A stretch of DNA of 64,000 bases from Phocaeicola sp. (GCA_022764505.1 JALEQJ010000006.1:17492-81491); one strand, 5' to 3'; shown: positions 28,296 through 39,825, counted from the first letter of the stretch. Program-made: numbers and translations. Notes: a model not told the origin generated them from the sequence alone.

Positions 28296-29369
28296 ATGGC
28301 AGATTCTATAGATAAAATAGGCTCATGGGCTATTTATAGAAAGCCACATGAAAAAGAAGTGCATATATTGTCTTTGGGGAAAGTAGAGAAATATACTTCT
28401 CTATCTATGCTCAAAGATAAAACAGGCTTTGTTATGGCACCTTTTCTTCCTACAGATGTATATCCTATCTGTTTATATCCAATAGTAGATATACAGAATA
28501 GTTGGGAAACTGCTGCACAAATAGCAAACAATATAGACATAAGTTCTTTTGGGAATACATCTACCTCCGGAAAAGAAAGTAAAGAGGAGTATGGACTCAT
28601 TTTTGATGCCTGTATAGAAGCTCTGAATACTCATACCTTACAGAAGGTAGTTTTGTCCGGTAGGCGTACCTTACCTTATGCTATAGAGGTTTGGGAAAGT
28701 TATAAAAGAGCTTGCGATACTTTTGATGCTATGTATATTTCACTACTTTGTTTGGAAGATTGTGGAGTATGGATAGGTGCATCTCCGGAATTACTTCTTT
28801 CTATAGATGGAGATCAAGGGCGAACCGTAGCTTTAGCCGGCACTCAAGAAAGATACACACAGGAATCCTCTACTTGGGACAAAAAGAATATACGTGAACA
28901 AGCTTTGGTCAGCAGTTATATAGAAAATGTTCTGTCTGCTTATGCTACAGATGTACAACATTCTGAACCTTATACAGCCACAGCAGGGAAGTTGCAACAT
29001 AGGAAAACAGATTTTCATTTTCGCTTAAATGCTATGAATAGGATAGGGGAGCTATTGGAAAGTTTACATCCTACGCCTGCTGTATGTGGTCTGCCAAAAG
29101 AAAAAGCACTTTCCTTTATTACCTCTCACGAGTATTATGATAGAGGTTATTATACAGGTTTTTTAGGAGTATTGAATAGGCAAGGGAAAACAGAACTATA
29201 TGTAAATCTACGCTGTATGCAACTCTTTGCAGATAAAACACAACTTTACGGAGGCAGTGGATTATTACCGACTTCGGACAAGGAAAGTGAGTGGATAGAA
29301 ATCAATAAAAAAATGGATACGTTGGGTAGTATCATACAACCCTTGAAAAAAGCAAATGTACACAGATAA
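28296..29369 (+). CDS. menF: Isochorismate synthase
   Basis: This 357-residue chorismate-utilising enzyme converts chorismate to isochorismate, the entry step of menaquinone synthesis. The conserved C-terminal core includes [11 protein letters not shown] near residue 117, [11 protein letters not shown] near 154, the [13 protein letters not shown] stretch near 262 and [14 protein letters not shown] near 280, and ends with [17 protein letters not shown]. The N-terminal half is short and divergent, as in other Bacteroidetes MenF. It overlaps menD by 14 bases, so translation is probably coupled. Confidence 0.93.
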   Translation: MADSIDKIGSWAIYRKPHEKEVHILSLGKVEKYTSLSMLKDKTGFVMAPFLPTDVYPICLYPIVDIQNSWETAAQIANNIDISSFGNTSTSGKESKEEYGLIFDACIEALNTHTLQKVVLSGRRTLPYAIEVWESYKRACDTFDAMYISLLCLEDCGVWIGASPELLLSIDGDQGRTVALAGTQERYTQESSTWDKKNIREQALVSSYIENVLSAYATDVQHSEPYTATAGKLQHRKTDFHFRLNAMNRIGELLESLHPTPAVCGLPKEKALSFITSHEYYDRGYYTGFLGVLNRQGKTELYVNLRCMQLFADKTQLYGGSGLLPTSDKESEWIEINKKMDTLGSIIQPLKKANVHR

Positions 29370-31020
29370 GAAAAATATACTTCAATTGACTGCACTGCTC
29401 AAAGCACACGGCATTAAAAAGTTTGTACTTTGTCCTGGTAGTAGAAATATACCTTTGGTACAAACCTTTGCAAATGTGCCGGAGTTTGTTTGTTATTCTA
29501 TGACAGACGAACGAAGTGCCGGCTTTTTTGCCTTAGGTATGGCACTGCATAGTGGAGAACCCGTAGCAGTTTGTTGTACCTCTGGCACAGCTGTGCTTAA
29601 TCTTTCTCCTGCTGTAGCAGAAGCCTACTATCAAAAAATTCCCTTATTGGTAATTTCTGCAGATAGACCTGCTGCTTGGATCGGACAAATGGACGGGCAA
29701 ACACTGCCACAGCCCAATATTTTCGGAAACTTGACTAAGAAATCAGTGCATCTGCCAGAACCATATACGGAAGAAGATGCGTGGTACTGCAATAGACTGA
29801 TAAACGAAGCACTGCTCGCATTGAAGCATCGTGGCAAAGGACCTGTACATATCAATGTTCCTATAAGTGAACCCTTCTTTCTCTTACCTGTAGAAAAACT
29901 ACCTGAAGAAAGGGTCATAGAGCGTTATGAGGGTTTGAATATGTACCAGAAAGATTATACATCGCTCATAACCCGCTTGAATACGTACAAGAAAAAAATG
30001 GTAGTAGCAGGACAAATGAGTCTTATCTATCTGTACGATAAAAAGTATGTAAAACCTCTCTCCAAACATTTTACTTGGTTTACAGAATCTATCAGCAATA
30101 GAATCGTTCCTTATACCAGTATAAAGAATGTAGATACACTACTCTGTAAACTGAATGCCAATAAACTCTCAGAAATGAAACCTGATCTCCTTATTACTTA
30201 TGGAGGACACATCATTTCTAAGCGACTAAAAGCTTTTTTACGGAAACATAAGCCACAAGAACATTGGCACATCTGTGAAGATGGAGAAGTAGTAGATCTT
30301 TATGGAACTCTGACTACTGTGATAGAAATGAATCCTTTTGAGTTTTTCGAGAAAATAGCACCTATGCTTTCTATGACAGCAGATGCTTATCCACAAGTAT
30401 GGGATACACTGTCTAAGGACGTAAATAAAGTGCTATTCCCATATTCTGCGATGTATGCTATAGGAAAAGTGATAGAAAATCTTCCTGAGAATGTTTCTTT
30501 GCACTTGGCAAATAGTTCTGCAGTACGTTATGCTCAATTCTTTTCTGTTTCTGAACAAGTAGAGGTACTCTCCAATAGAGGTACGAATGGTATTGAAGGT
30601 TCTTTGTCTACAGCTATAGGTTATGCCACAGTGTCCGATAAGCTAAATTTCATTATTATAGGGGATTTAAGCTTCTTCTATGATATGAATGCTCTGTGGA
30701 ACAATAACTACGGAAGTAATATACGCATTCTGCTACTGAATAATGATGGAGGAGAGATTTTTAAGGCATTGCCGGGACTCCAATTAAGTAAAGAAGGAGA
30801 ACGTTTTGTATTGGCACCACATCATACTTCGGCACGTGCGTGGGCGGAAGATAGAGGGTTTACTTATCTCTGTGCCAAAAATGAAGCAGAGATAGAAGCA
30901 CACTTGCCTACATTTTTGGACCCTTCTATTACCCCTAAGCCAATCTTACTGGAAGTCTTCACAGACAAAGAACAAGATATACAAGCATTAAAAGACTATT
31001 TTCATCAAATAAAAAAATAA
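29356..31020 (+). CDS. menD: SEPHCHC synthase (MenD)
   Basis: A 554-residue thiamine-diphosphate enzyme combining isochorismate and 2-oxoglutarate to make the succinyl-cyclohexene intermediate of menaquinone synthesis. N-terminal [10 protein letters not shown] near residue 26 and [15 protein letters not shown] near 50 (the ThDP-activating Glu region) are present, as is [20 protein letters not shown] near 97. The C-terminal ThDP/Mg motif is [16 protein letters not shown] near 437. Length is normal. It starts inside the end of menF and menB begins one base after its stop. Confidence 0.96.
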   Translation: MYTDKKNILQLTALLKAHGIKKFVLCPGSRNIPLVQTFANVPEFVCYSMTDERSAGFFALGMALHSGEPVAVCCTSGTAVLNLSPAVAEAYYQKIPLLVISADRPAAWIGQMDGQTLPQPNIFGNLTKKSVHLPEPYTEEDAWYCNRLINEALLALKHRGKGPVHINVPISEPFFLLPVEKLPEERVIERYEGLNMYQKDYTSLITRLNTYKKKMVVAGQMSLIYLYDKKYVKPLSKHFTWFTESISNRIVPYTSIKNVDTLLCKLNANKLSEMKPDLLITYGGHIISKRLKAFLRKHKPQEHWHICEDGEVVDLYGTLTTVIEMNPFEFFEKIAPMLSMTADAYPQVWDTLSKDVNKVLFPYSAMYAIGKVIENLPENVSLHLANSSAVRYAQFFSVSEQVEVLSNRGTNGIEGSLSTAIGYATVSDKLNFIIIGDLSFFYDMNALWNNNYGSNIRILLLNNDGGEIFKALPGLQLSKEGERFVLAPHHTSARAWAEDRGFTYLCAKNEAEIEAHLPTFLDPSITPKPILLEVFTDKEQDIQALKDYFHQIKK

Positions 31021-31021
31021 T

Positions 31022-31843
31022 ATGGCACAAAGAGAATGGAAAACGATTAAAGAGTATCAGGATATACGATTTGAGTTTTACAACGGCATAGCGAAAATTA
31101 CAATCAATAGACCTCGCTATAGAAATGCGTTTACCCCCACTACTACTACAGAACTAAGCGATGCTATGTACTACTGTAGAGAATGTCAGGACATCAATGT
31201 AATAATCCTCACAGGAGAAGGAGACAAGGCATTTTGTAGTGGAGGAGATATGAATGTGAAAGGACATGGGGGATATGTGGGTACAGATGGAGTTCCACGT
31301 TTGAATGTCTTGGACGTTCAAAAACAAATTCGTTCTATCCCTAAACCTGTCATAGCTATGGTTAATGGTTATGCAATAGGAGGGGGGCATGTACTACACG
31401 TGGTTTGCGACTTAACCATAGCTTCAGAAAATGCTATCTTCGGACAGACAGGACCTCGGGTCGGAAGTTTTGATGCAGGCTTTGGATCTTCTTACTTGGC
31501 ACGTATCGTTGGACAAAAGAAAGCCAGAGAAATATGGTTCTTATGTAAACAATACTCTGCACAAGAAGCTTTAGAAATGGGATTGGTCAATAAAGTAGTA
31601 CCTTTCTCCGAATTGGAAGACGAAACCGTAGCATGGGCAGAGAAAATGATGGAACATAGTCCACTTGCCTTACGTATGATCAAAGCAGGACTGAATGCAG
31701 AATTAGACGGACAAGCAGGTATCCAAGAATTGGCTGGAGATGCTACCATGCTGTATTATATGACAGAAGAAGCACAAGAAGGAGGTAAAGCCTTCCTTGA
31801 AAAGAGAAAGCCGGATTGGTCTAAATATCCTAAGTTTCCCTAA
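31022..31843 (+). CDS. menB: 1,4-dihydroxy-2-naphthoyl-CoA synthase
   Basis: This 273-residue crotonase-fold enzyme closes the naphthoquinone ring. [20 protein letters not shown] near residue 67 contains the oxyanion-hole region, [17 protein letters not shown] near 118 is the crotonase core, and [17 protein letters not shown] near 150 is MenB-specific. It is the last gene of the set and is followed by a strong terminator. menC, menE and menA are not in the window and must lie elsewhere. Confidence 0.97.
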   Translation: MAQREWKTIKEYQDIRFEFYNGIAKITINRPRYRNAFTPTTTTELSDAMYYCRECQDINVIILTGEGDKAFCSGGDMNVKGHGGYVGTDGVPRLNVLDVQKQIRSIPKPVIAMVNGYAIGGGHVLHVVCDLTIASENAIFGQTGPRVGSFDAGFGSSYLARIVGQKKAREIWFLCKQYSAQEALEMGLVNKVVPFSELEDETVAWAEKMMEHSPLALRMIKAGLNAELDGQAGIQELAGDATMLYYMTEEAQEGGKAFLEKRKPDWSKYPKFP

Positions 31844-31864
31844 TCTATAGAAGAAATTACTCGT

Positions 31865-31916
31865 AAAGAACAAAACTCTTCCTTATAATAACGCATAGGA
31901 AGAGTTTTGTTCTTTT
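31865..31916 (+). terminator. Intrinsic terminator after menB
   Basis: AAAGAACAAAACTCTTCC pairs perfectly over 18 bp with GGAAGAGTTTTGTTCTTT, followed by T. It lies 22 bases after the menB stop. The inverted A/T ends would let it work in both directions. Confidence 0.85.
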
Positions 31917-32095
31917 GGTCGGTTATACTTACTTATTCTGATATAGGCAGTATTTCTGTCAAAAATACCCGATAGAAGATACGCTCCTGCGATTTTGTCT
32001 TACTATATCTGTCAAAGTGTCCGAGAGTGTTGCTGGCATACTTCTTGGTAATAGAATGTTAGGAATGTAAAATGTACAATATAAAAATATCAATT

Positions 32096-34052
<1,957 letters not shown>

Positions 34053-34074
34053 ACTAACCACAATCTCATATAAT

Positions 34075-34115
34075 AAAAGAGATGCACTTGTAAAATACAG
34101 TGCATCTCTTTTTGT
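34075..34115 (+). terminator. Intrinsic terminator after groEL
   Basis: AAAGAGATGCACT-tgtaaaatac-AGTGCATCTCTTT followed by TTGTTTT, 22 bases after the groEL stop. The next 190 bases up to the lipoprotein gene hold nothing I can identify. Confidence 0.85.
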
Positions 34116-34305
34116 TTTATATTGTCTTATCTCGTCAAATAAATTTCGTTACATCTAATATCATTCTGGCTATAAGTGTGAGATTGGTATTACCATTACA
34201 AGATGTCCAAACAGAGAACGTGCCCAATCTTAGTTTACTTATCTGATAATTGGTCTATGAAACTGAGATACATCTTTAAATACTTCTCTTGTATAAGATG
34301 GTATT

Positions 34306-34926
34306 TCAGTCCTTTTTCCGTTGATTTCTTGAATCTGCTTTCATTTCCAACGGGTTCACTACTTTTTTGAGCTTGACAGTACCTATAATCAAGTCGCCGA
34401 GTTTTTCTGCTCTATCCCAATCTTCGATATAGAAGTTCTCGTTGAAGTAAACTACTATATGAGAATCCTGGAGATAGGTAACGAATTGCTTCTGAATAAT
34501 GGTGTCATTATCCACGTAATTGGCAAAGTACAATATACTTGTAGGATAACCTCCTACCTCTATGCTGTCAATCTCATGTATAAGTTCTACGTCATCGCCA
34601 CTGATTGTCTTTCCAAACTTTGCCCACTCTTTTACTTCATCCATATTCTTCCACTGGGCGGATATAAAACTTTTGACAAAACGAAGCCATACAACACTAC
34701 CATAAGGGTCAAAAATCTCCACTGAGTTCTGTAAAGAGTCTAAACCATTCCAACCAGAAGAATCACACACCCATCCTTTGGGTAAATCAACTGAAAACAG
34801 GTCGTTTTCATAAGTTTTCAAAACTGGGTCGTTGCTAATGGCATTGGTATTTCTTGCTGTTGGTTTAGTGCAAGAAATCATTCCGACAATAATCACCCCA
34901 AATAACAATAATTTAATAACTCTCAT
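34306..34926 (-). CDS. Putative lipoprotein of unknown function
   Basis: A 206-residue protein whose N-terminus MRVIKLLLFGVIIVGMISC ends in a lipobox-like GMISC, so it is probably lipid-anchored after Cys19. The mature part has a possible PsbP/DcrB-like pattern (YENDLFSVDLPKGW near residue 37 followed by alternating strands), but I do not recognise the family firmly. The ATG at 34926 is used because the longer ORF (34959) would put 11 residues ahead of the signal peptide. It lies 14 bases after a frameshifted gene, in the only accessory-looking part of the window. Confidence 0.7.
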   Translation of the reverse strand: MRVIKLLLFGVIIVGMISCTKPTARNTNAISNDPVLKTYENDLFSVDLPKGWVCDSSGWNGLDSLQNSVEIFDPYGSVVWLRFVKSFISAQWKNMDEVKEWAKFGKTISGDDVELIHEIDSIEVGGYPTSILYFANYVDNDTIIQKQFVTYLQDSHIVVYFNENFYIEDWDRAEKLGDLIIGTVKLKKVVNPLEMKADSRNQRKKD

Positions 34927-34940
34927 AATATAAGCTATTT

Positions 34941-35586
34941 CTAAAACAAGACTCCACAATCATATTTTGCTATGATTTTTGTGTGAGGCGTATTGAATGT
35001 GACTTTACCATCTTTCCATACAACCTTAATAATAGCTTGGATCCATCCATTCCAATCGTTCCATAATGCTACCTTAATCGTTGCAGTATTATCTTCCTCC
35101 AACTTAATTGAAGGAAGATACTTCTCTGTAATTTTTCCGTATGCGTCATTTTCACGAGAACCCCAAGAATTATCTGGGGCGCTTTTTGGTTCCAGATATA
35201 CTTCTAATCGTCTATAGTTAGAAAGCTGTACGCCATAGGTCTCGTAAAACATATGCTTGCCATAAGCCGTTTACAGTAAAAGGGACTTTGATGTTATCAA
35301 AAATACGTTCCTCATGAATCTTGAAATTATCGACTGGAGGATTTTGAGGATCCAAAAACGTAAGAAATGTCTCATATTCCCATGGTCGATTCTTGAAAGC
35401 AATAAGGTGTAGGTCCTCCCGCTTGGTCAGAAGATCCAATTTATCAAAGATACTATCAACATATAAAGAAGAATAGTCTCCTTTCAATTTTTCTGAAATT
35501 TCTTGTGGTTCGTAATTTTTGAATTGACGAACTAGAGATTTTAGCTTGCTAAGTTGTGTTTTCGGAACATAAGTATATTCATCCAT
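34941..35586 (-). pseudogene. Frameshifted hypothetical gene (two ORFs)
   Basis: Two minus-strand ORFs overlap by 35 bases: 35586-35218 (about 122 aa from MDEYTYVPKT) and 35252-34941 (103 aa). Joined near 35240 they read as one protein of about 215 residues, ...NGLWQAY / FYETYGVQLSNYRR..., and neither half alone looks like a complete domain. Dropping one G where GCATATGTTTTACG is read would restore a single frame. It may be a true pseudogene, a sequencing indel or a rare recoding site. I do not recognise the family. It shares an accessory patch with the lipoprotein gene 14 bases downstream. Confidence 0.6.
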
Positions 35587-35806
35587 GATTGACAATTTTA
35601 AGGGTAAGTACATTATTTATAAATCAGCCGATTACAATACTGCTCATTTGGTTGTAGCACGCTGACTCTCTACAAAAGTACTTATTTCTAAGTATACAGA
35701 AGCAATGCTGTGTAAGAAAAACATCCTGTATCCTTCTTTTTACTTCAATAATCGTAATAGTGAGATTAAAGGTGTATACTTGCATATTATATGATGCATT
35801 GAAGAT

Positions 35807-36152
35807 ATGGCAAAGAATACAATGGGGACTAAGCTTCCTCGAAAGCTGGAGCAGAAGATGCAGATTGCTGAGCGTGCCACTTGCTCGCCTTTGACCCGTT
35901 TCTCGTATTGAGAAAGGTTCTTCTACTGTATCTATTGAGATCTATCTGCGGGTATTTATTACTACCTCAGATTACACTAAAGGAGCAATGGAGTTTGTGG
36001 AGGGTCTTAACAGTTCACCCACTATAATCTTGATAAATGGGCAACAATTAACAGAATACATTTATGATTATGGTTTAGGATTACAAACAGAAAAAGTCCT
36101 TAAAGTTATGAAGATGGATATGGATTACTGGGATGCGATGGATAATGCCTAA
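35807..36152 (+). pseudogene. Fossil: Xre regulator remnant fused to the C-terminus of an Mrr-type endonuclease
   Basis: From the ATG at 35807 the reading is MAKNTMGTKLPRKLEQKMQI then AERATCSPLT, which stops after 34 codons. The first part resembles the start of HipB-like Xre regulators and appears to lack the HTH's first helices. One extra C in the CCC at 35895-35897 shifts the frame. The other frame (35895-36152, 85 codons, no stop) continues PVSRIEKGSSTVSIEIYLRV as expected for the same regulator. It then changes at once to FITTSDYTKGAMEFVEGLNS and IILINGQQLTEYIYDYGLG, typical of the C-terminal part of Mrr restriction endonucleases. Inference: at least one deletion, one indel and a fusion junction. 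It is too short for the ORF track. Confidence 0.72.
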
Positions 36153-36167
36153 AGGATATTAAAAACA

Positions 36168-36199
36168 AACAGTTCAGCAAGCATACTTGCTGAACTGTT
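36168..36199 (-). terminator. Hairpin between the fossil and the DUF1573 gene
   Basis: AACAGTTCAGCAAG-cata-CTTGCTGAACTGTT is a perfect 14-bp stem. On the minus strand it is followed by TGTTTTTAAT, so it most likely terminates the DUF1573 gene, whose stop is 62 bases away. Confidence 0.7.
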
Positions 36200-36260
36200 A
36201 TGAATATTGTATTTTTACAGAATAACGATTATTTAGGACGAGACATGGATAAATAGTCGT

Positions 36261-36653
36261 CTATTTTGCAGGAGTCATATCTCCTTCTATGACCAATCTG
36301 ATTATTTCATTTTCGGCGTTTGTACGCAATGTTACTGTTTTTCTAAAATGTTCAGGGAATTTACCTGTGCCATCATAGTTGACAGTTACTTCTCCCTCTC
36401 CCCCCGGTTTAACGGGTTCTTTTCCATATTGTACCATCACGCAACCACAAGATGCTATAGCCTGATGTATCACTAAAGGAGCATTTCCTACATTCTTAAA
36501 TTTGAACTTATAAGTTACTTTAGGAGCTGTTTCTGGAAAAGCTCCAAAGTTGTGAGAAGTCTTTTCAAATTGAATCTTAGCTGTTCCTTGTGCCAAGACA
36601 AAGGCTACACTTGTCATTAATAATACGATGGTAGCAACTATTTTCTTAATCAT
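36261..36653 (-). CDS. DUF1573 domain-containing exported protein
   Basis: This 130-residue protein has a signal peptide (MIKKIVATIVLLMTSVAFVLAQG, cleavage near residue 22). The rest is a single DUF1573 domain: KIQFEKTSHNFGAFPE, the YKFKFKNVGNAPLVI strand, and ASCGCVMVQYGKEPVKPG with the conserved CGC. The domain is an Ig-like ASPM/SPD-2/Hydin-type fold common in Bacteroidetes periplasmic proteins. Its role is not established. It has a hairpin downstream. Upstream, two TTTAACATAT repeats lie 14 bases apart near 36725, of unknown meaning. The 650 bases between it and the Xre gene hold no other gene I can support. Confidence 0.88.
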   Translation of the reverse strand: MIKKIVATIVLLMTSVAFVLAQGTAKIQFEKTSHNFGAFPETAPKVTYKFKFKNVGNAPLVIHQAIASCGCVMVQYGKEPVKPGGEGEVTVNYDGTGKFPEHFRKTVTLRTNAENEIIRLVIEGDMTPAK

Positions 36654-36999
36654 AATCTATACGTTTTAGTTTTCGGCTCAAAAATAAACAAAGTATTAAG
36701 GGGTTATTCTGTAGAATGTAAATTTAACATATTATTTAACATATAAATATCCTGTGTATAATAAAGGTTTGGGAGTGCTGCCTATTGGTGATTACTCGTC
36801 TCATAGCTTCATTTTTCTTACGAAAGTTTGAAGATGATGCTAAATAGAAGAAAGCATACTCTTTGATGGTAAGATTCCCCACAGAATGAATTTGTATGAC
36901 GGGTATTATTAAAACAGTGTATTTCCTGCTTCACATAGAATCGAAGATATAAATTTTATCTATTGCAAACAATGCAGAATAACCGCTCTATTTAGTATT

Positions 37000-37033
37000 A
37001 CAAATGTAAATATAAAGTACAATTTACATTTGT
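37000..37033. promoter_or_regulatory. Palindromic ACAAATGTAAAT site, distal copy
   Basis: ACAAATGTAAAT (37000-37011) and its exact reverse complement ATTTACATTTGT (37022-37033) flank a 10-base spacer. Arm starts are 22 bases apart, or two helical turns, which fits a dimeric regulator. The same half-site recurs beside the Xre gene start at 37342. Confidence 0.55.
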
Positions 37034-37341
37034 GTAAACAAAATAAAGGAGGGATTGTATTCTATGTATTTTACAAACGCAAAGCCATTACTATGAAGTC
37101 TTATGCATTTGTATTTATATATAAATCACGTAGTTATGATGGTAAATATAAAATTACTTCACATTTAAGTTATAATTCGCTACCGTGACAAAGCTTTTGC
37201 TTTATAGAGTATATTATAATTGCGTACAATCCACTGTTTATTAGTTGTTTATTGTGTTTATCTAAAGTTATTTATAGGGTAAACAAGCAAGATTGTTATC
37301 ATAAATACAGATGTAAATGAAATATCTATTGAGTATGCAAT

Positions 37342-37389
37342 ACAAATGTAAATTTTGATGTTTCACATTTGTGCTATACATTTGTGAAA
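37342..37389. promoter_or_regulatory. Xre gene promoter with repeated ACATTTGT half-sites
   Basis: ACAAATGTAAAT (37342-37353) is followed by a dyad with TTTCACA and TGTGAAA arms (37361-37389) that contains two ACATTTGTG copies. The second copy includes TACATTTG (37377-37384), an exact TAnnTTTG -7 box 15 bases before the ATG. The overlap of operator-like repeats and promoter suggests that the Xre protein represses its own gene. Confidence 0.6.
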
Positions 37390-37398
37390 ACGTATAGT

Positions 37399-37800
37399 AT
37401 GAAAGATCGGATTTTAGAAGTAATAAAAAGTAGTGAGTTAGGGCAAAGTGAGTTTGCCAATAGAATAGGTATATCTCCTTCGGCTTTGCATCATATACTC
37501 AATGGACGGAATAAACCCAGCTTGGATTTTGTCTTGAAGCTACACGATTGTTTTCCCGAAATAGATCTTATATGGCTGCTTACAGGAGAAAATGGAGAGA
37601 GAAAAAAGACCTGTGCAGGTCAGCAGGAACTATCGTTTCAATTTGATGAAGTTGATAAAATCGCAAATAATAAAAGAGAGGTAGATAAGCAATCCTCTGA
37701 GCCTATCAGTATAACTATTCCTACCCCTCCTTCTCAAATAGAAGAAATCAGGGTATTTTTTAGTGATGGAAGATTTGAAGTTTTTAAGCCAGTGAGATGA
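37399..37800 (+). CDS. Xre-family HTH transcriptional regulator
   Basis: A 133-residue protein with an N-terminal helix-turn-helix: MKDRILEVIKSSELGQSEFANRIGISPSALHHILNGRNKPSLDF is a standard Xre/Cro motif, followed by LLTGENGE. The C-terminal half (about 75-133) is low-complexity, then ends in EIRVFFSDGRFEVFKPVR, a conserved-looking tail of unknown role. The ORF track start (37369) lies within the promoter region, so I use the ATG at 37399. The gene converges on the metallo-hydrolase with 15 bases between. The palindromes upstream suggest autoregulation. Confidence 0.87.
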   Translation: MKDRILEVIKSSELGQSEFANRIGISPSALHHILNGRNKPSLDFVLKLHDCFPEIDLIWLLTGENGERKKTCAGQQELSFQFDEVDKIANNKREVDKQSSEPISITIPTPPSQIEEIRVFFSDGRFEVFKPVR

Positions 37801-37815
37801 TTTAAGGATATTTTC

Positions 37816-38523
37816 TCATAGCATAAACACATCTCCAGGCTTAGATATAGAGAAAAAACGAGTGTTGTAATGTGCAGCGATAGCTTTGAAGGCCTCTGCC
37901 TTTTCATATTCTTTTCCGAAGTGCATAGGCGCAACAACTTTCGTTTGTATATTCTGTAGCCATTGTTCTCCTCCACGCATATATTCCTTCCCTAAACGTG
38001 GGTCTATGGGAAACATAAGGAAATCTACGCACTTTAGTTGCTTTTTAATATCGTTTATTTCTGATAGAAAATCTCGTTCGTATCCTTGCCAAATTTCGGG
38101 TTCACATTCTTCCTTCCAATGCCAATTATTGAGATCTCCTGCGTGAAAAAGCGTCTTTCCTTCCATCGTAACAGCGAAGGAAATTCCGGCATCTGTAGAA
38201 CCAAAAGCTTCTACCTTGATATGCTCATCTTGAAAATGTTCTCCTTTTTTAAGCCAGTGGATATCACTGCTTGCTTCGCATTGAATATCATCAGAAAAAA
38301 TGTATTGTACATCTTTATGATTTTTCCAATCTAATATAAGTGGCTGAAAATGGTCATAGTGTGTATGAGAAGAGAATACATAGAAATTCCCTTTTCTTTG
38401 CAATATGCTATTATGCAGTATTCCTACTTTATCCGAAACCGTGTCTTTATAGAAGTCAAAAACAAGCGTGATTTCTTCTCCAAGAACAGCAAAGCCACTA
38501 TGATTGAGATAGACGATTTTCAT
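37816..38523 (-). CDS. MBL-fold metallo-hydrolase
   Basis: A 235-residue metallo-beta-lactamase fold protein. The metal-binding motif SSHTHYDHFQP (HxHxDH) is at about residue 51, a further ligand is in LFHAGDLNNWHW near 132, and MHFGKEYEKAEA near 200 supplies a late His. It resembles the UlaG/YtnP-like or L-ascorbate-6-phosphate lactonase-like group, but no substrate can be assigned. Its start overlaps the stop of the upstream transglutaminase-like gene by 4 bases (ATGA), so the two are coupled. Confidence 0.88.
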   Translation of the reverse strand: MKIVYLNHSGFAVLGEEITLVFDFYKDTVSDKVGILHNSILQRKGNFYVFSSHTHYDHFQPLILDWKNHKDVQYIFSDDIQCEASSDIHWLKKGEHFQDEHIKVEAFGSTDAGISFAVTMEGKTLFHAGDLNNWHWKEECEPEIWQGYERDFLSEINDIKKQLKCVDFLMFPIDPRLGKEYMRGGEQWLQNIQTKVVAPMHFGKEYEKAEAFKAIAAHYNTRFFSISKPGDVFML

Positions 38524-39728
38524 TTTCCTAATGGTTGTATTTTGGCACGTGTATTCTTATCTATTTTCAGGAACATATACTTATGATTTCCGGAATGTAG
38601 CAATGAGTCGTTTTCGCTGTAAACCCTATTTGCGTATTCTTTTGATTTTTCAAACAGAATCTTAGAAATGGCTTGCTGAGACTTTCCAACCATAGTAGAG
38701 TCCAAATTTTCATCTGGGAAATAATCATTCAAATATACATCTCCTATCATAGTGGTTTCTAAGAACTGAACCTTTTTCTGTGTTTTATCCGTGTAATAAC
38801 CCACGAACATATGTCCCGGTACACGAACTAAAACAGGGTCTATATTGACAGCTTTGAGAAGAGAGGCAAAAAGCGCACTTCCATCTACACAGTTTATTTG
38901 AGAAGAGGCTAATGCTTCATTGAAAGTACGTATTCTTTGAGCGAAGACTACATTAGAAGAAAGACTCGTATTGCTTATAGAACTATACTTGAAATCTCTT
39001 TTTTGGAGGGCATACCATAGTGCGTACACTTGTTTGTCTATCATTGCAGGATCTTTACTCTGGTATCCCCAAAATCTATTCACTATACGGGAGTTGAGTG
39101 CTTCTCTTAGTAATTGATCTATTTGTGGATTGTCCTCATTGACATAGGCTGCAAATAAAAGCCCTGTATCGTGAAATTTCATACGCTCATCTATATATCC
39201 CAATAGGCATTCATTTACACTACGCATCGCAAGTGTAGAGGAGAGTGTAGATGCTTTTTTATTGTCTACTTCTATATGCACGATGAGGTTAAAGGGCTGA
39301 GCTTGTACGTGATCTGCCAATACTTGATATTTCCAGAGTATATCCGGATATACTTTATAGGTTTCTTTTAGAGGCAGAATAAACTCCGATGTGGAATAAT
39401 GACAAAAAGGGCTTTCTTCTATGCTGATACGAACCTTAGTATTCTTAGCAGGTGAATATATTTTCAGTGCTATTCCGGATTGTGGCGTACCCACAAATAA
39501 GCTATCTACAGGCTGTAATATAGAAGTGCCTGTAGTGGCTGTAGAAAGTATCATTATGGGGAAAACATTTCCTCCTAATTCATTTACCAGCTCAATTTTA
39601 GAGGTGCTGAAATTTCTTAGATAGAAAAAGACACCTACCCAAATTAAAAGTAAAAAAGCGAGTATTGCACTGGCTATTTTCCAATAAAATAGCTGTTTGA
39701 TAAGTCTTTGTATAAGCGTCTTCAGCAT
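38520..39728 (-). CDS. Membrane-anchored transglutaminase-like protein
   Basis: A 402-residue protein with one N-terminal membrane segment (about residues 17-35) and a long extracytoplasmic part. The C-terminal half has the papain-like transglutaminase core: Cys in SSQINCVDGSALFASLL (about 280) and His in VRVPGHMFVGYY (about 303); a late acidic residue follows in LNDYFPDENLD. Such proteins may be cysteine proteases or cross-linkers of the envelope, and activity here is unproven. It is translationally coupled to the metallo-hydrolase gene. Confidence 0.75.
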   Translation of the reverse strand: MLKTLIQRLIKQLFYWKIASAILAFLLLIWVGVFFYLRNFSTSKIELVNELGGNVFPIMILSTATTGTSILQPVDSLFVGTPQSGIALKIYSPAKNTKVRISIEESPFCHYSTSEFILPLKETYKVYPDILWKYQVLADHVQAQPFNLIVHIEVDNKKASTLSSTLAMRSVNECLLGYIDERMKFHDTGLLFAAYVNEDNPQIDQLLREALNSRIVNRFWGYQSKDPAMIDKQVYALWYALQKRDFKYSSISNTSLSSNVVFAQRIRTFNEALASSQINCVDGSALFASLLKAVNIDPVLVRVPGHMFVGYYTDKTQKKVQFLETTMIGDVYLNDYFPDENLDSTMVGKSQQAISKILFEKSKEYANRVYSENDSLLHSGNHKYMFLKIDKNTRAKIQPLGK

Positions 39729-39773
39729 AAAAAGAAAGAAAAATCAGAGGGATTCTATATGATTTGAGAAAAT

Positions 39774-39803
39774 AGGGGTGCTCTTATGTATTAAAGCACC
39801 CCT
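39774..39803 (-). terminator. Hairpin after ridA
   Basis: AGGGGTGCT...AGCACCCCT is a perfect 9-bp stem, 22 bases past the ridA stop on the minus strand. The following TATTTTCTC is only moderately T-rich. Confidence 0.65.
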
Positions 39804-39825
39804 CTATTGCGGAATTTTGTATGCT

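Noticed and set aside
31930-32090. Heat-shock operator (CIRCE) before groES
   Set aside because: No TTAGCACTC-N9-GAGTGCTAA or close variant is present; only loosely similar TCTGTCAAA stretches occur.
36770-36960. Possible gene remnant (plus-frame GLGVLPIGDYSSHSF)
   Set aside because: The frame stops after about 22 codons and later frames are interrupted; I could not match it to a family.
37063-37095. 10-codon ORF after an AAGGAGG sequence upstream of the Xre gene
   Set aside because: Shine-Dalgarno sequences are not used by the real genes here, and ten codons are not enough to support a gene.
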